DNA of 64,000 nt from CBDCNP01 sp965222425 (lineage in GTDB: Bacteria; Acidobacteriota; Vicinamibacteria; Marinacidobacterales; DATDRI01): the NCBI GenBank assembly GCA_965222425.1, contig CBDCTW010000008.1:62001-126000 (forward strand), written 5' to 3'. The notes beneath the pieces were generated by a model. The model did not search any database, had not been told where the DNA came from, and saw only the letters and a program-made list of their open reading frames with translations. The stretch's first letter is position 1, and the number at the start of each line of letters is the position of its first letter. Positions 26,328 through 34,790 of the stretch are shown piece by piece. The position numbers and the translations under genes are program-made.

Positions 26328-26930
26328 TTAGCTCTTAGAACCTTCTTCAATTGCGTTGGCGATGGTCTGCCGTTGCTCGGCTGTCAACTGTCCTCCTGTC
26401 GCAAGGGAGATCTCCCCGGTCCCCTCGAGCACAAGAGTATAAGGCACCCTCTCGATTCCTAGCGCGCGGATAGCGGCGCGCCCGGCGAGACAGTAGACGT
26501 TCCACGGAACCTCGTTGGTTTGCACGTACCGAGCAGTCGTTACGGGCTCCATGACCGACAACCCTACAACCTCGATGGCCTGCGACTTCGCTTGCTGGTA
26601 CAGCTCTTTCCAGATCGGAAGCGTCGCGTGGCAAGCTGAACAAGTGGGAGAGAATATGAACAAGAGGATGGGACGCGTGCCCCCCGAAAAGCGAAGCTCC
26701 AGCTGCTCCCCAGTGAGCGAGATGAGAGGAACCACCGGAAGGGTGTTCCCGGTGGCGAGGGTTTGATTCGGCGCCGCCGGTGCGGCGGTGGGCCCTTCTG
26801 CGGCAGCGGGGGGGTTCGTGGCCCCTTGATAAAGCAGGTACCCGGTGACCGCCAAAACGACAACCACGAAGGCGAGGACTTCCTTGGTTAGTCTCTTTTT
26901 CTTGGTTTCTTTCGGTTGTTTTCTTGCCAT
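26328..26930 (-). CDS. Membrane-anchored TlpA/redoxin-like thioredoxin
   Basis: The 200-residue protein starts with a very basic N-terminus, one membrane segment (about 17-34, EVLAFVVVVLAVTGYLL), an Ala/Pro-rich spacer, and a thioredoxin-fold domain with the active site FSPTCSACHA (C-S-A-C). The cis-Pro is in ERVPYTLVLEG. It is predicted to act in the periplasm in thiol-disulfide exchange, for instance in cytochrome c maturation or redox stress. The gene is divergent from pal copy 2; their shared upstream region is part of the long pal duplication, whose boundary falls exactly at this gene's start codon. Confidence 0.85.
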   Translation of the reverse strand: MARKQPKETKKKRLTKEVLAFVVVVLAVTGYLLYQGATNPPAAAEGPTAAPAAPNQTLATGNTLPVVPLISLTGEQLELRFSGGTRPILLFIFSPTCSACHATLPIWKELYQQAKSQAIEVVGLSVMEPVTTARYVQTNEVPWNVYCLAGRAAIRALGIERVPYTLVLEGTGEISLATGGQLTAEQRQTIANAIEEGSKS

Positions 26931-27680
26931 GATCTTGACAAATTTGCGCTTAGGCGTTTAGACTAACGCGCCCGTTTCGGGTACTTTATCAGTTTCGTGG
27001 CTCCGAATGGAAAACAGCCCCCGGGCTCGAACCCCAGTACGCAGGCCGATTGTGGCCGGTGTCGCGAGGAACGATCTAAACTCTACCTATCATAACGCGT
27101 AGGAGGTGACTTCGTGAAGAAACAATGGATAGCCTGGCTAGGGCTGTTCGTATTTGTCGCGGTTCTAGCCACCGAGTTAGTTGGCTGTGGAAAGAAGCCA
27201 CCCCCGCCGCCACCTCCTCCACCGAAGGAGGAGCCGCCCCCACCACCGCCCCCACCTCCACCGCCGCCTCCACCGCCGAAGCAACCCACGGAGGAGGAGC
27301 TCTTTGTTCAGGCGACGGCCATGGAGCTCCAAAAGAACGTGTCGGACGCCTATTTCGACTATGACCGGTCGGATCTGCGGTCCGATGCGAGGGATACCTT
27401 GGCCAAGAACGCCGAGTGGCTGAAGCTCGGCTACAACACCGCGGTCCTCGAGATCGAAGGGCACTGCGATGAGCGCGGCACGGTGGAGTACAACTTGGCG
27501 CTCGGGGAACGTCGAGCCAAGTCCGCGATGGACTACCTCGTCTCACTTGGTGTGCCGGCCGACCGACTCCGCACGATCAGCTACGGGAAGGATCAGCCGT
27601 CTTGCACCGAGCACAACGAGGGTTGTTGGCAAGACAATCGCCGAGCCCATCTTCGGGTCGCGTCCAAGTAACTCGATTCG
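26929..27680 (+). repeat. Long duplication containing pal and its upstream region, copy 2
   Basis: This is the partner of 6707-7459, inverted relative to it. The left boundary coincides with the start codon of the thioredoxin gene (ATG/ATC junction) and the right boundary lies nine bases after the pal stop codon. About half a dozen single-base differences were seen, including CAA/CGA at codon 4 of pal. Confidence 0.9.
27114..27671 (+). CDS. pal: Peptidoglycan-associated lipoprotein Pal, copy 2
   Basis: Same protein as copy 1 except Gln at residue 4. Lipobox LVGC, long polyproline spacer and the OmpA-like domain are all intact, with GGAGG before a GTG start. Context may favour this as the original locus, since it is divergent from another envelope gene and shares a terminator region with the downstream convergent gene, but this is only an inference. 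Both copies should yield equivalent lipoproteins. Confidence 0.93.
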   Translation: MKKQWIAWLGLFVFVAVLATELVGCGKKPPPPPPPPPKEEPPPPPPPPPPPPPPPKQPTEEELFVQATAMELQKNVSDAYFDYDRSDLRSDARDTLAKNAEWLKLGYNTAVLEIEGHCDERGTVEYNLALGERRAKSAMDYLVSLGVPADRLRTISYGKDQPSCTEHNEGCWQDNRRAHLRVASK

Positions 27681-27690
27681 AACGTTAAGG

Positions 27691-27718
27691 GACCCCGGAG
27701 TTAATTCGTTCCGGGGTC
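27691..27718. terminator. Hairpin between pal copy 2 and the convergent glutaredoxin gene
   Basis: Perfect 9-bp stem GACCCCGGA / TCCGGGGTC with a 10-base loop. It overlaps the last codons of the glutaredoxin pseudogene and can serve both directions. There is no long T run, so intrinsic termination is only likely, not certain. Confidence 0.55.
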
Positions 27719-27813
27719 TCTTGCCTTCTGAAGGCGCCCGCGCAAGGCGTCCCGGGTGGTGCGGAACTTGAAGGCTTTCTTTCCATCAACCAAGAGCACC
27801 GGTATCTGCTCAC
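27701..27813 (-). pseudogene. Glutaredoxin-like protein, 3' part (split by IS256-type element)
   Basis: Continues the frame cut at 29214: after the duplicated target GTGAGCAG it reads EQIPVLLVDGKKAFKFRTTR and DALRGRLQKA and ends with TAA at 27701. The cis-Pro in QIPVLLVDG is the thioredoxin-fold substrate-binding proline. With the 5' part it makes a normal-length (about 95 residues) glutaredoxin-family protein. Confidence 0.88.
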
Positions 27814-29213
27814 GGTCAAGTCTTAATTTTCCTGTCAAATCTCCGTACGGTTCCCCGCGCTCGGTTAAGCTGCTGATTTCTCCGACGTGCCTTGCGGGAG
27901 AAGCTCGTTGCGAAGCTCCTCGACTTTCCTAGCGGCGAAGACATCCATCCTCACGCCGCGCCATTTGTTTGCGACGGCCAAGAGCACAGCGAACGAGAGT
28001 TTCGTCGCGGCCTCCTCGGTGAAGAAGTGAGGAATGACCTTTGTGCGACGTTTGTGCTCTCCGAACGTGCGCTCAAGTAGATTCGACGTGCGAAGCCTTT
28101 TGTGATGCGCCGCAGGAAGGCGTAGCGCCTGAAGACACGCTTCGAGGGTCTCTTCCATGCACTTCATCGCGCTCGGGAATCGTTGACGGTACCGAGTGAT
28201 CACCTCCCGACCCTTCTTCAGCCCTTGCTCGTAGCTGTTCGCATGGAACGACTCAAGGATGGCCGCCTTGAGTTCGTCGCGCACTTCCTTCGGAGCCTTG
28301 CCCAGGATGTTCTCGAGGCGGTGCTTCTGGCAACGTTGCTTGAGGCTTCGAGGGAAGACCTCTGCGATCGCTTTGAGCACTCCAGGATTCCCGTCCGTCA
28401 CGATGAGTAACGGCTCCCTCATTCCTCGGGCCACCATCTCCTGCAAGAACCCCTTCCAGTTCTCGTAGGATTCTCGGTTGCCGACACCGATATGAAGAAG
28501 AACTCGCGTCCCATCAGCGCGATAGCCGGTCGCAACGAGGATGGGCTCTTTCCTCTCCGCTCCTTGGTGGTAGCGCAGGTACGTGCCGTCGAGCTCGAGA
28601 TACAACAGCTTCTCGTTCGAGAGATCCCGTTTTCGAAACGCCTCGAAATCCTCCGACAGACACCGTGTGACCCGGCTCACCACCGACTTCGAGACACCCG
28701 TGCCGCTCAGCACGTCCGCGAACGTCGCCTCAATGTCACGCGTCGACATCCCGTGGACGTACATCCGCGCGATCAGTTCATCGAGTTTCTCGGTCCGGCT
28801 CACGTAGGCGTCGAGAATCTTTGACTGAAACACCTTCTCTGTTTCTCGTACCTGCGGCACTTGCACCGTTACCGCTCCCTCGCCCGTGAGGACCCGATGC
28901 GACTCATACCCGTTGCGTCGTCCCTTCTCCTTCGTCGTTGCCGGAGCGTTCTCATAGTAATTTCGACCCAACGCCTCCGTCACCTCGCGCTCCAACGCAT
29001 ATTGAAGCATCATCTGAGCTCCCGACCGGACGATCTCCGAGAGATTCATCTCCCCAAATACCAGTTGTTCCTCGAACTGCTTGAGCAATCGCTGACTCGG
29101 TAGTACCTTTCCCATGATGTATGGTTCTCCTTTTCTGTCCCCATGACGGGGACGGGTTTGAGCTTGGGGAACCATACATCGTTTTTCTTTGACAGGAATC
29201 TTAAGACATCACC
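27814..29213 (-). mobile_element. IS256-family element type A, copy 1 (1400 bp)
   Basis: Ends are imperfect inverted repeats: GGTCAAGTCTTAATTTTCC and GGTGATGTCTTAAGATTCC. The flanks carry a perfect 8-bp duplication, CTGCTCAC (27806-27813 and 29214-29221), as expected for IS256. It splits the fourth gene of the pyr operon. A second copy of the same length is at 59748. Confidence 0.95.
27865..29115 (-). CDS. IS256-family (Mutator-type) transposase, type A copy 1
   Basis: From the ATG at 29115 the product is about 416 residues; an upstream frame start at 29175 lies close to the terminal repeat and is less likely. Typical IS256 features are LEREVTEALGRNYYE, GRRNGYESHRVLTGEG, VPQVRETEKVFQSKIL, ARMYVHGMSTRDIEATFADV, the catalytic Asp in YLELDGTYLRY, Asp in LLIVTDGNPGVLKAI and Glu in LRTSNLLERTFGEHKRR. 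The frame is intact and the element may be active, as a near-identical copy exists. Confidence 0.95.
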   Translation of the reverse strand: MGKVLPSQRLLKQFEEQLVFGEMNLSEIVRSGAQMMLQYALEREVTEALGRNYYENAPATTKEKGRRNGYESHRVLTGEGAVTVQVPQVRETEKVFQSKILDAYVSRTEKLDELIARMYVHGMSTRDIEATFADVLSGTGVSKSVVSRVTRCLSEDFEAFRKRDLSNEKLLYLELDGTYLRYHQGAERKEPILVATGYRADGTRVLLHIGVGNRESYENWKGFLQEMVARGMREPLLIVTDGNPGVLKAIAEVFPRSLKQRCQKHRLENILGKAPKEVRDELKAAILESFHANSYEQGLKKGREVITRYRQRFPSAMKCMEETLEACLQALRLPAAHHKRLRTSNLLERTFGEHKRRTKVIPHFFTEEAATKLSFAVLLAVANKWRGVRMDVFAARKVEELRNELLPQGTSEKSAA

Positions 29214-29399
29214 CTGCTCACCATAATCGGTCTCAAGCTCGGGGTCCGTAGATACATCGACCTCCCGCAGGCTCGCCTCGAAATCTCCCAGCACTTGGGC
29301 AATCAGCTCCTTCATTTCATCGCACAAGTGGCAACCCGGCCGGCTATAGAGGACCAGTTCGATCGGCCCCGCTTTGCGTCCTTGACCCCGAGTCCCCAT
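29214..29399 (-). pseudogene. Glutaredoxin-like protein, 5' part (split by IS256-type element)
   Basis: From ATG 29399 the frame reads IELVLYSRPGCHLCDEMKEL, with the redox motif C-H-L-C, then EVDVSTDPELETDYGEQ before the insertion. It starts seven bases after the pyrF stop codon, so it was the fourth gene of the pyr operon. Proteins of this type are small thiol oxidoreductases often annotated as glutaredoxin family. The insertion removes the cis-Pro half and should abolish function. Confidence 0.9.
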
Positions 29400-29406
29400 G
29401 GAGGCA

Positions 29407-30111
29407 TCAGGCCGATTCGATCTCTTCCAAGATTCGTACCGCGGCGGCTCGGGGATCCGGCTGCACCGTAATCGCTCTCCCCACGACGATATAACGAGCT
29501 CCCGCGCGAGCCGCATCGGCGGGCGTCGCGACCCTGGTTTGGTCGTGGGTCTGACTTGCCCAAGCTGGCCGAACGCCCGGCACGAGCACTTCGAGCTTAT
29601 CGGCGGTGGCCTCGCGTATGTCAGCCACTTCCGCAGCAGCCGCCACCACGCCATCCAAGCCGCAGCGGTGGGCCAGTCGCGCCAAGCGAACCGCTAGCTC
29701 GCGACTAGAATCCTTCACACCTAGAGTCGGCAAATCCTCGTCCGCGAGGTGCGTGAGAACGGTGATGCCGAACACGAGTGGACGACTCCCGCCCGCGTTG
29801 CTTGCCGATTCCACCGCCGCTTTCAGCATGGCTTCGCCTCCCGAGACGTGGACATCGACGAGACTGACCCCCAACTCCGAGGCGGCGGCCATGGCCCGGC
29901 CGACTGTGTTGGGAATGTCATGGAATTTCAGATCCAGGAAGACGCGCGCCTCCGCACGCCGTAGGGCCTCGACCACTTCGGGTCCGCCGGCAGTAAACAG
30001 CTCGCTCCCTACTTTGAAGAAATCGACGAGCCCCGCCAGCCGCTCTCGAAGCTCGAGTGCCGGTCGAGGATCGGGATAATCCAGAGCCACGATTAGTGAC
30101 GGTGAAGACAT
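29407..30111 (-). CDS. pyrF: Orotidine 5'-phosphate decarboxylase
   Basis: The 234-residue enzyme makes UMP from OMP, the last step of pyrimidine synthesis. Seen motifs are IVALDYPDP, the lysine in FFKVGSELF, the catalytic DLKFHDIPNTV (K and two Asp), LVDVHVSGG and the phosphate site PGVRPAW with ARYIVVGRAI. The ATG at 30111 overlaps the TGA of pyrD (TGATG), which fixes the start and indicates coupled translation. Confidence 0.95.
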   Translation of the reverse strand: MSSPSLIVALDYPDPRPALELRERLAGLVDFFKVGSELFTAGGPEVVEALRRAEARVFLDLKFHDIPNTVGRAMAAASELGVSLVDVHVSGGEAMLKAAVESASNAGGSRPLVFGITVLTHLADEDLPTLGVKDSSRELAVRLARLAHRCGLDGVVAAAAEVADIREATADKLEVLVPGVRPAWASQTHDQTRVATPADAARAGARYIVVGRAITVQPDPRAAAVRILEEIESA

Positions 30112-31055
30112 CACCAGCCCGACGGTACGGCTCCCTCGACATAAAGGCTTCCCGAGAGTTCGGCAATGGATACAAGACCATGACGACCACAGTAGTCCTT
30201 GAGCCCAGCTAGTGTGCGCGACCATACGGAGGGGTCGACGAAGTTCATCGTGCCGATCTGCACCGCCCGAGCACCCGCGATGATGAACTCCAAGGCATCC
30301 TCCGCGTTGCTAATCCCGCCCATCCCTATGATTGGAATCCTCACCGCTTGCGCGGTTTGATAGACCAGCCGGACAGCGATTGGGCGAACAGCAGGGCCCG
30401 AGAGCCCGCCCACGATGTTAGCCAACCTTGGTCTCCGCGACTCCACGTCGATGGCCATGGCCGGAATGGTATTAATGAGGGACAGGGCATCCGCTCCCGC
30501 GGATTCCACGCGGCGGGCTATGGCCGCGATATCCGTTACGTTGGGGCTCAACTTCGGAATCACCAGCAAGCGCGTTCTTGAACGAACGATCTCCGTGACC
30601 CTCGCGGCAAGATCTGGATCGCAGCCAAAGAGGATTCCCCCTTCGTTCACATTGGGGCAGGAGATGTTGATCTCGATTCCAGCGACGCCTTCTACATCGC
30701 TCAGAACACGAGCCAACTCGCCGTACTCCTCAAGAGTGCTTCCGCAGATATTGACGAAGATAGCGGGACCCAGTTCACGGAGGCCGGGTAGCTTCTCTTC
30801 TATGAACCGCGTGACGCCGATCTCTTGTAGTCCGATGGCGTTCAGCATGCCGGACGGCGTCTCCCAGATGCGAGGTGGAGGACAGCCGGGCCTTGGGTTC
30901 AGGTAGAGACCCTTGACCGCGATAGCACCGATCGCCGAGTAGTCGGCGACTTCGAGATACTCGGTGCCGTAACCGAAGGTGCCGCTGGCGGCGATGAGCG
31001 GCGAGGCGAGCGTGAGCCCTGCGATCTCGACGGAGAGACTCGGACGTTCAGTCAT
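30111..31055 (-). CDS. pyrD: Dihydroorotate dehydrogenase, class 1B catalytic subunit
   Basis: ATG 31055 overlaps the end of pyrK by four bases (ATGA), giving 314 residues. FMN-enzyme motifs are SPLIAASGTFGYG, AVKGLYLNPRPGCPPPRIWE, LNAIGLQEIG, EINISCPNVNEGG with the catalytic Cys, IPKLSPNVTDI and IPIIGMGGISNAEDALEFI with GARAVQIGT. The family 1B form oxidises dihydroorotate and passes electrons to the PyrK partner and NAD, in line with the adjacent pyrK. Confidence 0.95.
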   Translation of the reverse strand: MTERPSLSVEIAGLTLASPLIAASGTFGYGTEYLEVADYSAIGAIAVKGLYLNPRPGCPPPRIWETPSGMLNAIGLQEIGVTRFIEEKLPGLRELGPAIFVNICGSTLEEYGELARVLSDVEGVAGIEINISCPNVNEGGILFGCDPDLAARVTEIVRSRTRLLVIPKLSPNVTDIAAIARRVESAGADALSLINTIPAMAIDVESRRPRLANIVGGLSGPAVRPIAVRLVYQTAQAVRIPIIGMGGISNAEDALEFIIAGARAVQIGTMNFVDPSVWSRTLAGLKDYCGRHGLVSIAELSGSLYVEGAVPSGW

Positions 31056-31873
31056 AGCGGGTGGGGGTCTCGGTCCCAACGGATTCGACTGGCGTCGAAC
31101 ACCGGACCTTCCGTGCAGGCACGATGGTACTCCCCTCCACCATTGCCGTCCTGTTTGGCGGAACCGCTCACAAACACAACACACCCTAGGCAACAACCCA
31201 TACCACAACCCATACGTCGCTCGATGGAGACCTGGTGAGGAACATTCCTCTCGGCCGCCATTTCTGCGACGCGCCGTAGCATGCCCGACGGGCCGCAGGA
31301 ATAAAGTTGCACCGGCCGAGGTCCCTCTAACGCCTTTGATAGCAGATCGGTCACCACGCCGCGGTGGCCATCGCTTCCATCTTCGGTGGAGCAGACGACG
31401 TCCATGCCTAGTTCCACGAATTCGTCTTTCAAGTAAAGGTCACGAGCCTGACGTCCCCCGAGTAGCACGTGGGCCATCACGCCGCTCTGCGCCAAGCTGT
31501 GACAAAAATAAAGGAAGGGTGCGATCCCGACTCCGCCACCAACGACAACCGCACGAGCGCCCGCAGGCGGTCGCTCGAAGGACGTTCCCAATGGTCCCAG
31601 GCAATGAACCCCTTCACCCAAGGGAAGCTCTGACAACACGCGTGTTCCCTGGCCAATCACCTTCACCAGAAGACTGAACCGGTGTGCCTCGGGCTCAACA
31701 GAACAGATGGAGTACGGGCGACGCAGGAGCAACGCTTCGCCAGGTGTGCGCACCATTGTGAACTGCCCCGGCGAGGATGCTGATGGAAGATTCGGTGCTT
31801 CGAAAAACAGCAGGTAGGTATCGGGAGAAAGGACACGCCGCTCGACCAGAACGGCCCGCTCGTCCCGCTTCAT
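31052..31873 (-). CDS. pyrK: Dihydroorotate dehydrogenase electron-transfer subunit
   Basis: The 273-residue protein has an FAD-binding beta-barrel (about 5-100, with RRPYSICSVE), an NAD-binding part (about 105-215, VVVGGGVGIAPFLYF, YSCGPSGMLRRV), and a C-terminal 2Fe-2S cluster site: cysteines in RMGCGMGCCLGCVV and a further Cys in YHRACTEGPVFD. It is the first gene of the pyrKDF operon. Upstream lies about 140 bp of intergenic DNA shared with a divergent gene. Confidence 0.95.
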   Translation of the reverse strand: MKRDERAVLVERRVLSPDTYLLFFEAPNLPSASSPGQFTMVRTPGEALLLRRPYSICSVEPEAHRFSLLVKVIGQGTRVLSELPLGEGVHCLGPLGTSFERPPAGARAVVVGGGVGIAPFLYFCHSLAQSGVMAHVLLGGRQARDLYLKDEFVELGMDVVCSTEDGSDGHRGVVTDLLSKALEGPRPVQLYSCGPSGMLRRVAEMAAERNVPHQVSIERRMGCGMGCCLGCVVFVSGSAKQDGNGGGEYHRACTEGPVFDASRIRWDRDPHPL

Positions 31874-31943
31874 TCCTCGAGGAGTATAACACGTCGATCC
31901 TCTGTTACTGTCGGGCCTCGGCGTACGCGGGCGAGCTGCACCT

Positions 31944-31972
31944 TTGACACTGGCAAACGAATATGGTACTTA
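31944..31972 (+). promoter_or_regulatory. Candidate promoter of the MreB-like gene
   Basis: TTGACA (31944-31949) and TACTTA (31967-31972) with a 17-bp spacer point toward the GTG at 32011, leaving a leader of about 30 bases. Confidence 0.45.
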
Positions 31973-32010
31973 AAGAGGCACTCAACCAAACACAGAATCC
32001 TAAAAAAACC

Positions 32011-33175
32011 GTGTTCAGCTATCCAGAAGTAGGTCTAGCTCTCGACTCTCACGAGTGCGTCGTACTTCACGCACGGCGTCGAGGAGCAGCGGACACCGGC
32101 ACTCGCCCAGATCAGCGGTAGGGAGATTCGTGCAGTTGGGCAGCGGGCTTTTCGCCTAGTTGGCAAATCGAACGACATCGTTTGCGTCTTTCCGGGTCGC
32201 CTCGAGGATCCGCTCGTATTGAGCGGCTATATCGAAATCGTCGTCCCCCCAACATCGAGTTGGGCTCGGCGACGGTTGTGGGCGACCATCCCTACCGCGG
32301 CAAGTCTTCAATCACAATTGAACATCCGTAGCTGCCTCGACCACAGCATCCGGCCCAAAGACATCATCCTGGTGCCGGAGATTCTGGCCGCCGCGTTAGG
32401 AGTGGGCTTACCGGTCCTGAGACACGACGACGATTCTCATCGGGCGCGGATGGTTGTGCATGTCGGCAGCACCCGCGCCGCCTCCGGCGTTTTCGTGGAT
32501 GGGACCCTAGCAAGCTTGGTCGTACACGACGGGAGCTGGGACCAGTTGGTTCGGGATGTGCAACAGAACCTTCAGTTTCGACTAGGCACTACCTTCGGGT
32601 TCAACACATTTCACAAGGTGGTGCGCGCGCTGTCCAAGAGCTTTTTTGACCGACAAGTCAACGACTCACGGGCGAAATCGCCCGTAACTCCCGAGGTTGT
32701 GACGAACACCGCCGACGGCATGCCCGCGGTGATGGAACCGGCGGGCGAAGTTCTTCCCGAGGTCGCCCCGCCGTCCAACCTGATAAGCTTCAGTGAGCGG
32801 GGTCTCATCGAGTACGTCGTGGAAGACGAGACCATTAGTCTCGCCATCGACGTTCAACTGAAGAACCTTTTGTTTGGGATCGAAAAGGTCATATTCGGCT
32901 GTTTTGCCCAGTTGAAAGGAGCGGGACGAGGGGAGATCGCGAGCGACCTTTTCTCGGATCGTGTCTTCCTATGTGGAGACGTTTACTTCGAACCTTCCGC
33001 CTTGTCCCGTTATTTTTCTCGACTCACCCGATTCCGCTTCGAGCACGTCAACGGGAATCCGGTCGCCAAGGGTCTTCGCCGAATCCTCACCTCGGACACC
33101 ACCCACAAGAAAAACTATCGGGACTTCGCATCCACCATACACGAAGTCGAACGGTTCCATCTCAGCTTGGTCTAA
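32011..33175 (+). pseudogene. Divergent MreB/actin-like protein, frameshifted near its start
   Basis: From GTG 32011 the frame reads VFSYPEVGLALDSHECVVLH and then needs a one-base correction near 32077 to continue as GVEEQRTPALAQISGREIRA, VGQRAFRLVGKSNDIVCVFP and onward without break to 33175. Order and spacing fit MreB: phosphate-1 region (ALDSHE), AVGQRAFRLVG (AVG-x-A pattern), ILVPEILAAALGVGLPV, and a second phosphate region at MVVHVGSTRAASGVFVDG. The usual DIGGGTT is replaced by VGSTRAA, and the catalytic-site pattern is not conserved. It may be a non-ATPase paralogue of the rod-shape actin, or a decayed gene. About 390 residues when corrected. Confidence 0.6.
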
Positions 33176-34072
33176 AAAGTCGGAGAGCCGCTTCTACCGT
33201 TCCGACGTGGATACGAACGGTATCTCGGGTATCTTGGGCGTATCCACCGGCGAGGACGACGGCGACCGGAATCGAATGGCTGCGCGACTGGCGAATACCA
33301 TCCCATCTCGTTCGGCGAGTTCTTCTAGCGTCAAGCCCAATCCGCCAAGGCGATCTTGACGGTATGGATCCGCACCCGCCAAATAAACTATCAGCCCGGG
33401 GCGGTGGCTCTTCAGAATGGTGGGAAGGTGCTTGCCAACCGCCTCCAAGTACACACCCCCGCCGGTTCCGTCGGGCAGTCCGATATCGAGGTCGGACGGG
33501 GGCTTTACAAGAGGATAGTTGTTTTCCTGGTGCATGCTGAACGTAAAGACCTCAGGCCAATCGGAGAAGATGGCCGCGGTGCCGTTTCCCTGGTGAACGT
33601 CCAAGTCCACGATCGCCGAGCGCTCTATCCTTCCACGTGCGTGGAGCGAGGCCAGGGAGATGGCGACATCGTTCAGCAGACAAAACCCTTCCCCATGATC
33701 GGCGAACGCGTGGTGGTAGCCTCCCGAAAGGTTTATCGCAACACCTCCCTCGAGCGCGCGCTCACACGCCAGCAGCGTTCCTCCCGTCGATGACCAGACA
33801 CCCCTGACGAGGCTTTCTGACAATGGAAGCTCGAGCCTCGCCGCTTCTTCGCAGCTCATCGTTCCCGTCTTGATCTTTTCCAGATATTCGCGAGTGTGAA
33901 CTCGCAGGACGTCTTCATCTTTGACGGGAGCTGGCTCGATGAAATCGCCGGCCGATGCGGTTTTCTCCGAAAGCAGACGCTCCCTAACCAGGCGGTACTT
34001 GACGGCCGGGAAGACATGGTCTCCCAGGTCGACGACGTAGTCCTCGCCGTAGATCAGTGGGAAGGAAAGCAT
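33162..34072 (-). pseudogene. Histone-deacetylase-family amidohydrolase, frameshifted near the C-terminus
   Basis: The zinc amidohydrolase of the HDAC/AcuC type keeps its core: GGYHHAFADHGEGFC (catalytic His pair), AIVDLDVHQGNGTAAIF (zinc Asp and His), FSMHQENNYP and AGADPYRQDRLGGLGLT (zinc Asp). Near 33283 the frame shifts; the conserved ending SIPVAVVLAGGYAQDTRDTV continues in the next frame to a TGA at 33162. The annotated single frame would end in unrelated sequence at 33194. The last GGYA motif contributes the catalytic Tyr-loop in this family, so the shift probably inactivates the enzyme unless it is a sequencing error. Confidence 0.85.
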
Positions 34073-34130
34073 CTCTCGCCAGATTCAACGGACATCTACT
34101 GCCCCGACCGAAGCCTTGCCGGAGCGAGAC

Positions 34131-34781
34131 TCAAGCAGCGTAAACGGTTCGATAGATGTGCCCGATCTTACCCCGTTGGGTGAGCCGATAGAAGTAACGG
34201 AGCTCGGCAAGGAGGTCGGTGACTCGGGACTCACGAAGAAAACGTCGCACCAGGAAAGAGCAATAGGTGCGCGCGAAGGAGCTGGCCGCTCGGTAGCGCT
34301 CCCGCCGCGTCCCGTCCAATTCGTCACGTAGATCGAAATCACCGAACAGAAGGTCCAAGAGATCCGCGGGAATAAGGCCACGGTTTCTTCGGGCCAGCAG
34401 GAGCGCCGAGGTGACGAACTTGTCTACTTCTGCCTGGAGCTCCAGCTCTAGTTGTGTGACCAACTTGTCACGATGGGCGTTCCACATCAGATAGGCGAAA
34501 TGACTGACTTCTTCGATCGCAGTGCAAAGCGCCGGAACGTGTTCCGAAGCCACACCGGTTGAGAGATCGACCTCGCGAAGCAGAGTCAGAGTATCCTCGC
34601 CTATATAGACACCGAGCTGGATCGTCTCTTCTCCACCTTGATGCACGACGACCGCACCACCGGCAGCCTTGTTGCCGGCCAAGCTTTGACAGAGCTCGCG
34701 GCTAATCAGGAACTCGTCGATTTCGACTTCGAGCTCCAAGTCATAGATCCGATCGATGTGGGAAAGTAGGGTCGCTAGCAT
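34131..34781 (-). CDS. Conserved protein of unknown function (second gene of a pair)
   Basis: The 216-residue soluble, mainly helical protein starts LATLLSHIDRIYDLELEVEI and contains LGVYIGEDTLTLL, IEEVSHFAYLMWNAHRDKLV and FARTYCSFLVRRFL. A His and several Glu in ALCTAIEEVSHFAYLMW could bind a metal, but no known family is recognised. It begins nine bases after the preceding gene's stop codon and therefore belongs to the same transcript. Function unknown. Confidence 0.65.
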   Translation of the reverse strand: MLATLLSHIDRIYDLELEVEIDEFLISRELCQSLAGNKAAGGAVVVHQGGEETIQLGVYIGEDTLTLLREVDLSTGVASEHVPALCTAIEEVSHFAYLMWNAHRDKLVTQLELELQAEVDKFVTSALLLARRNRGLIPADLLDLLFGDFDLRDELDGTRRERYRAASSFARTYCSFLVRRFLRESRVTDLLAELRYFYRLTQRGKIGHIYRTVYAA

Positions 34782-34790
34782 CGACGCGCC

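Noticed and set aside
29407..30225. Longer pyrF and pyrD products from upstream frame starts
   Set aside because: The extra N-terminal residues lie inside the preceding gene; the TGATG and ATGA overlaps give starts that match the enzyme families.
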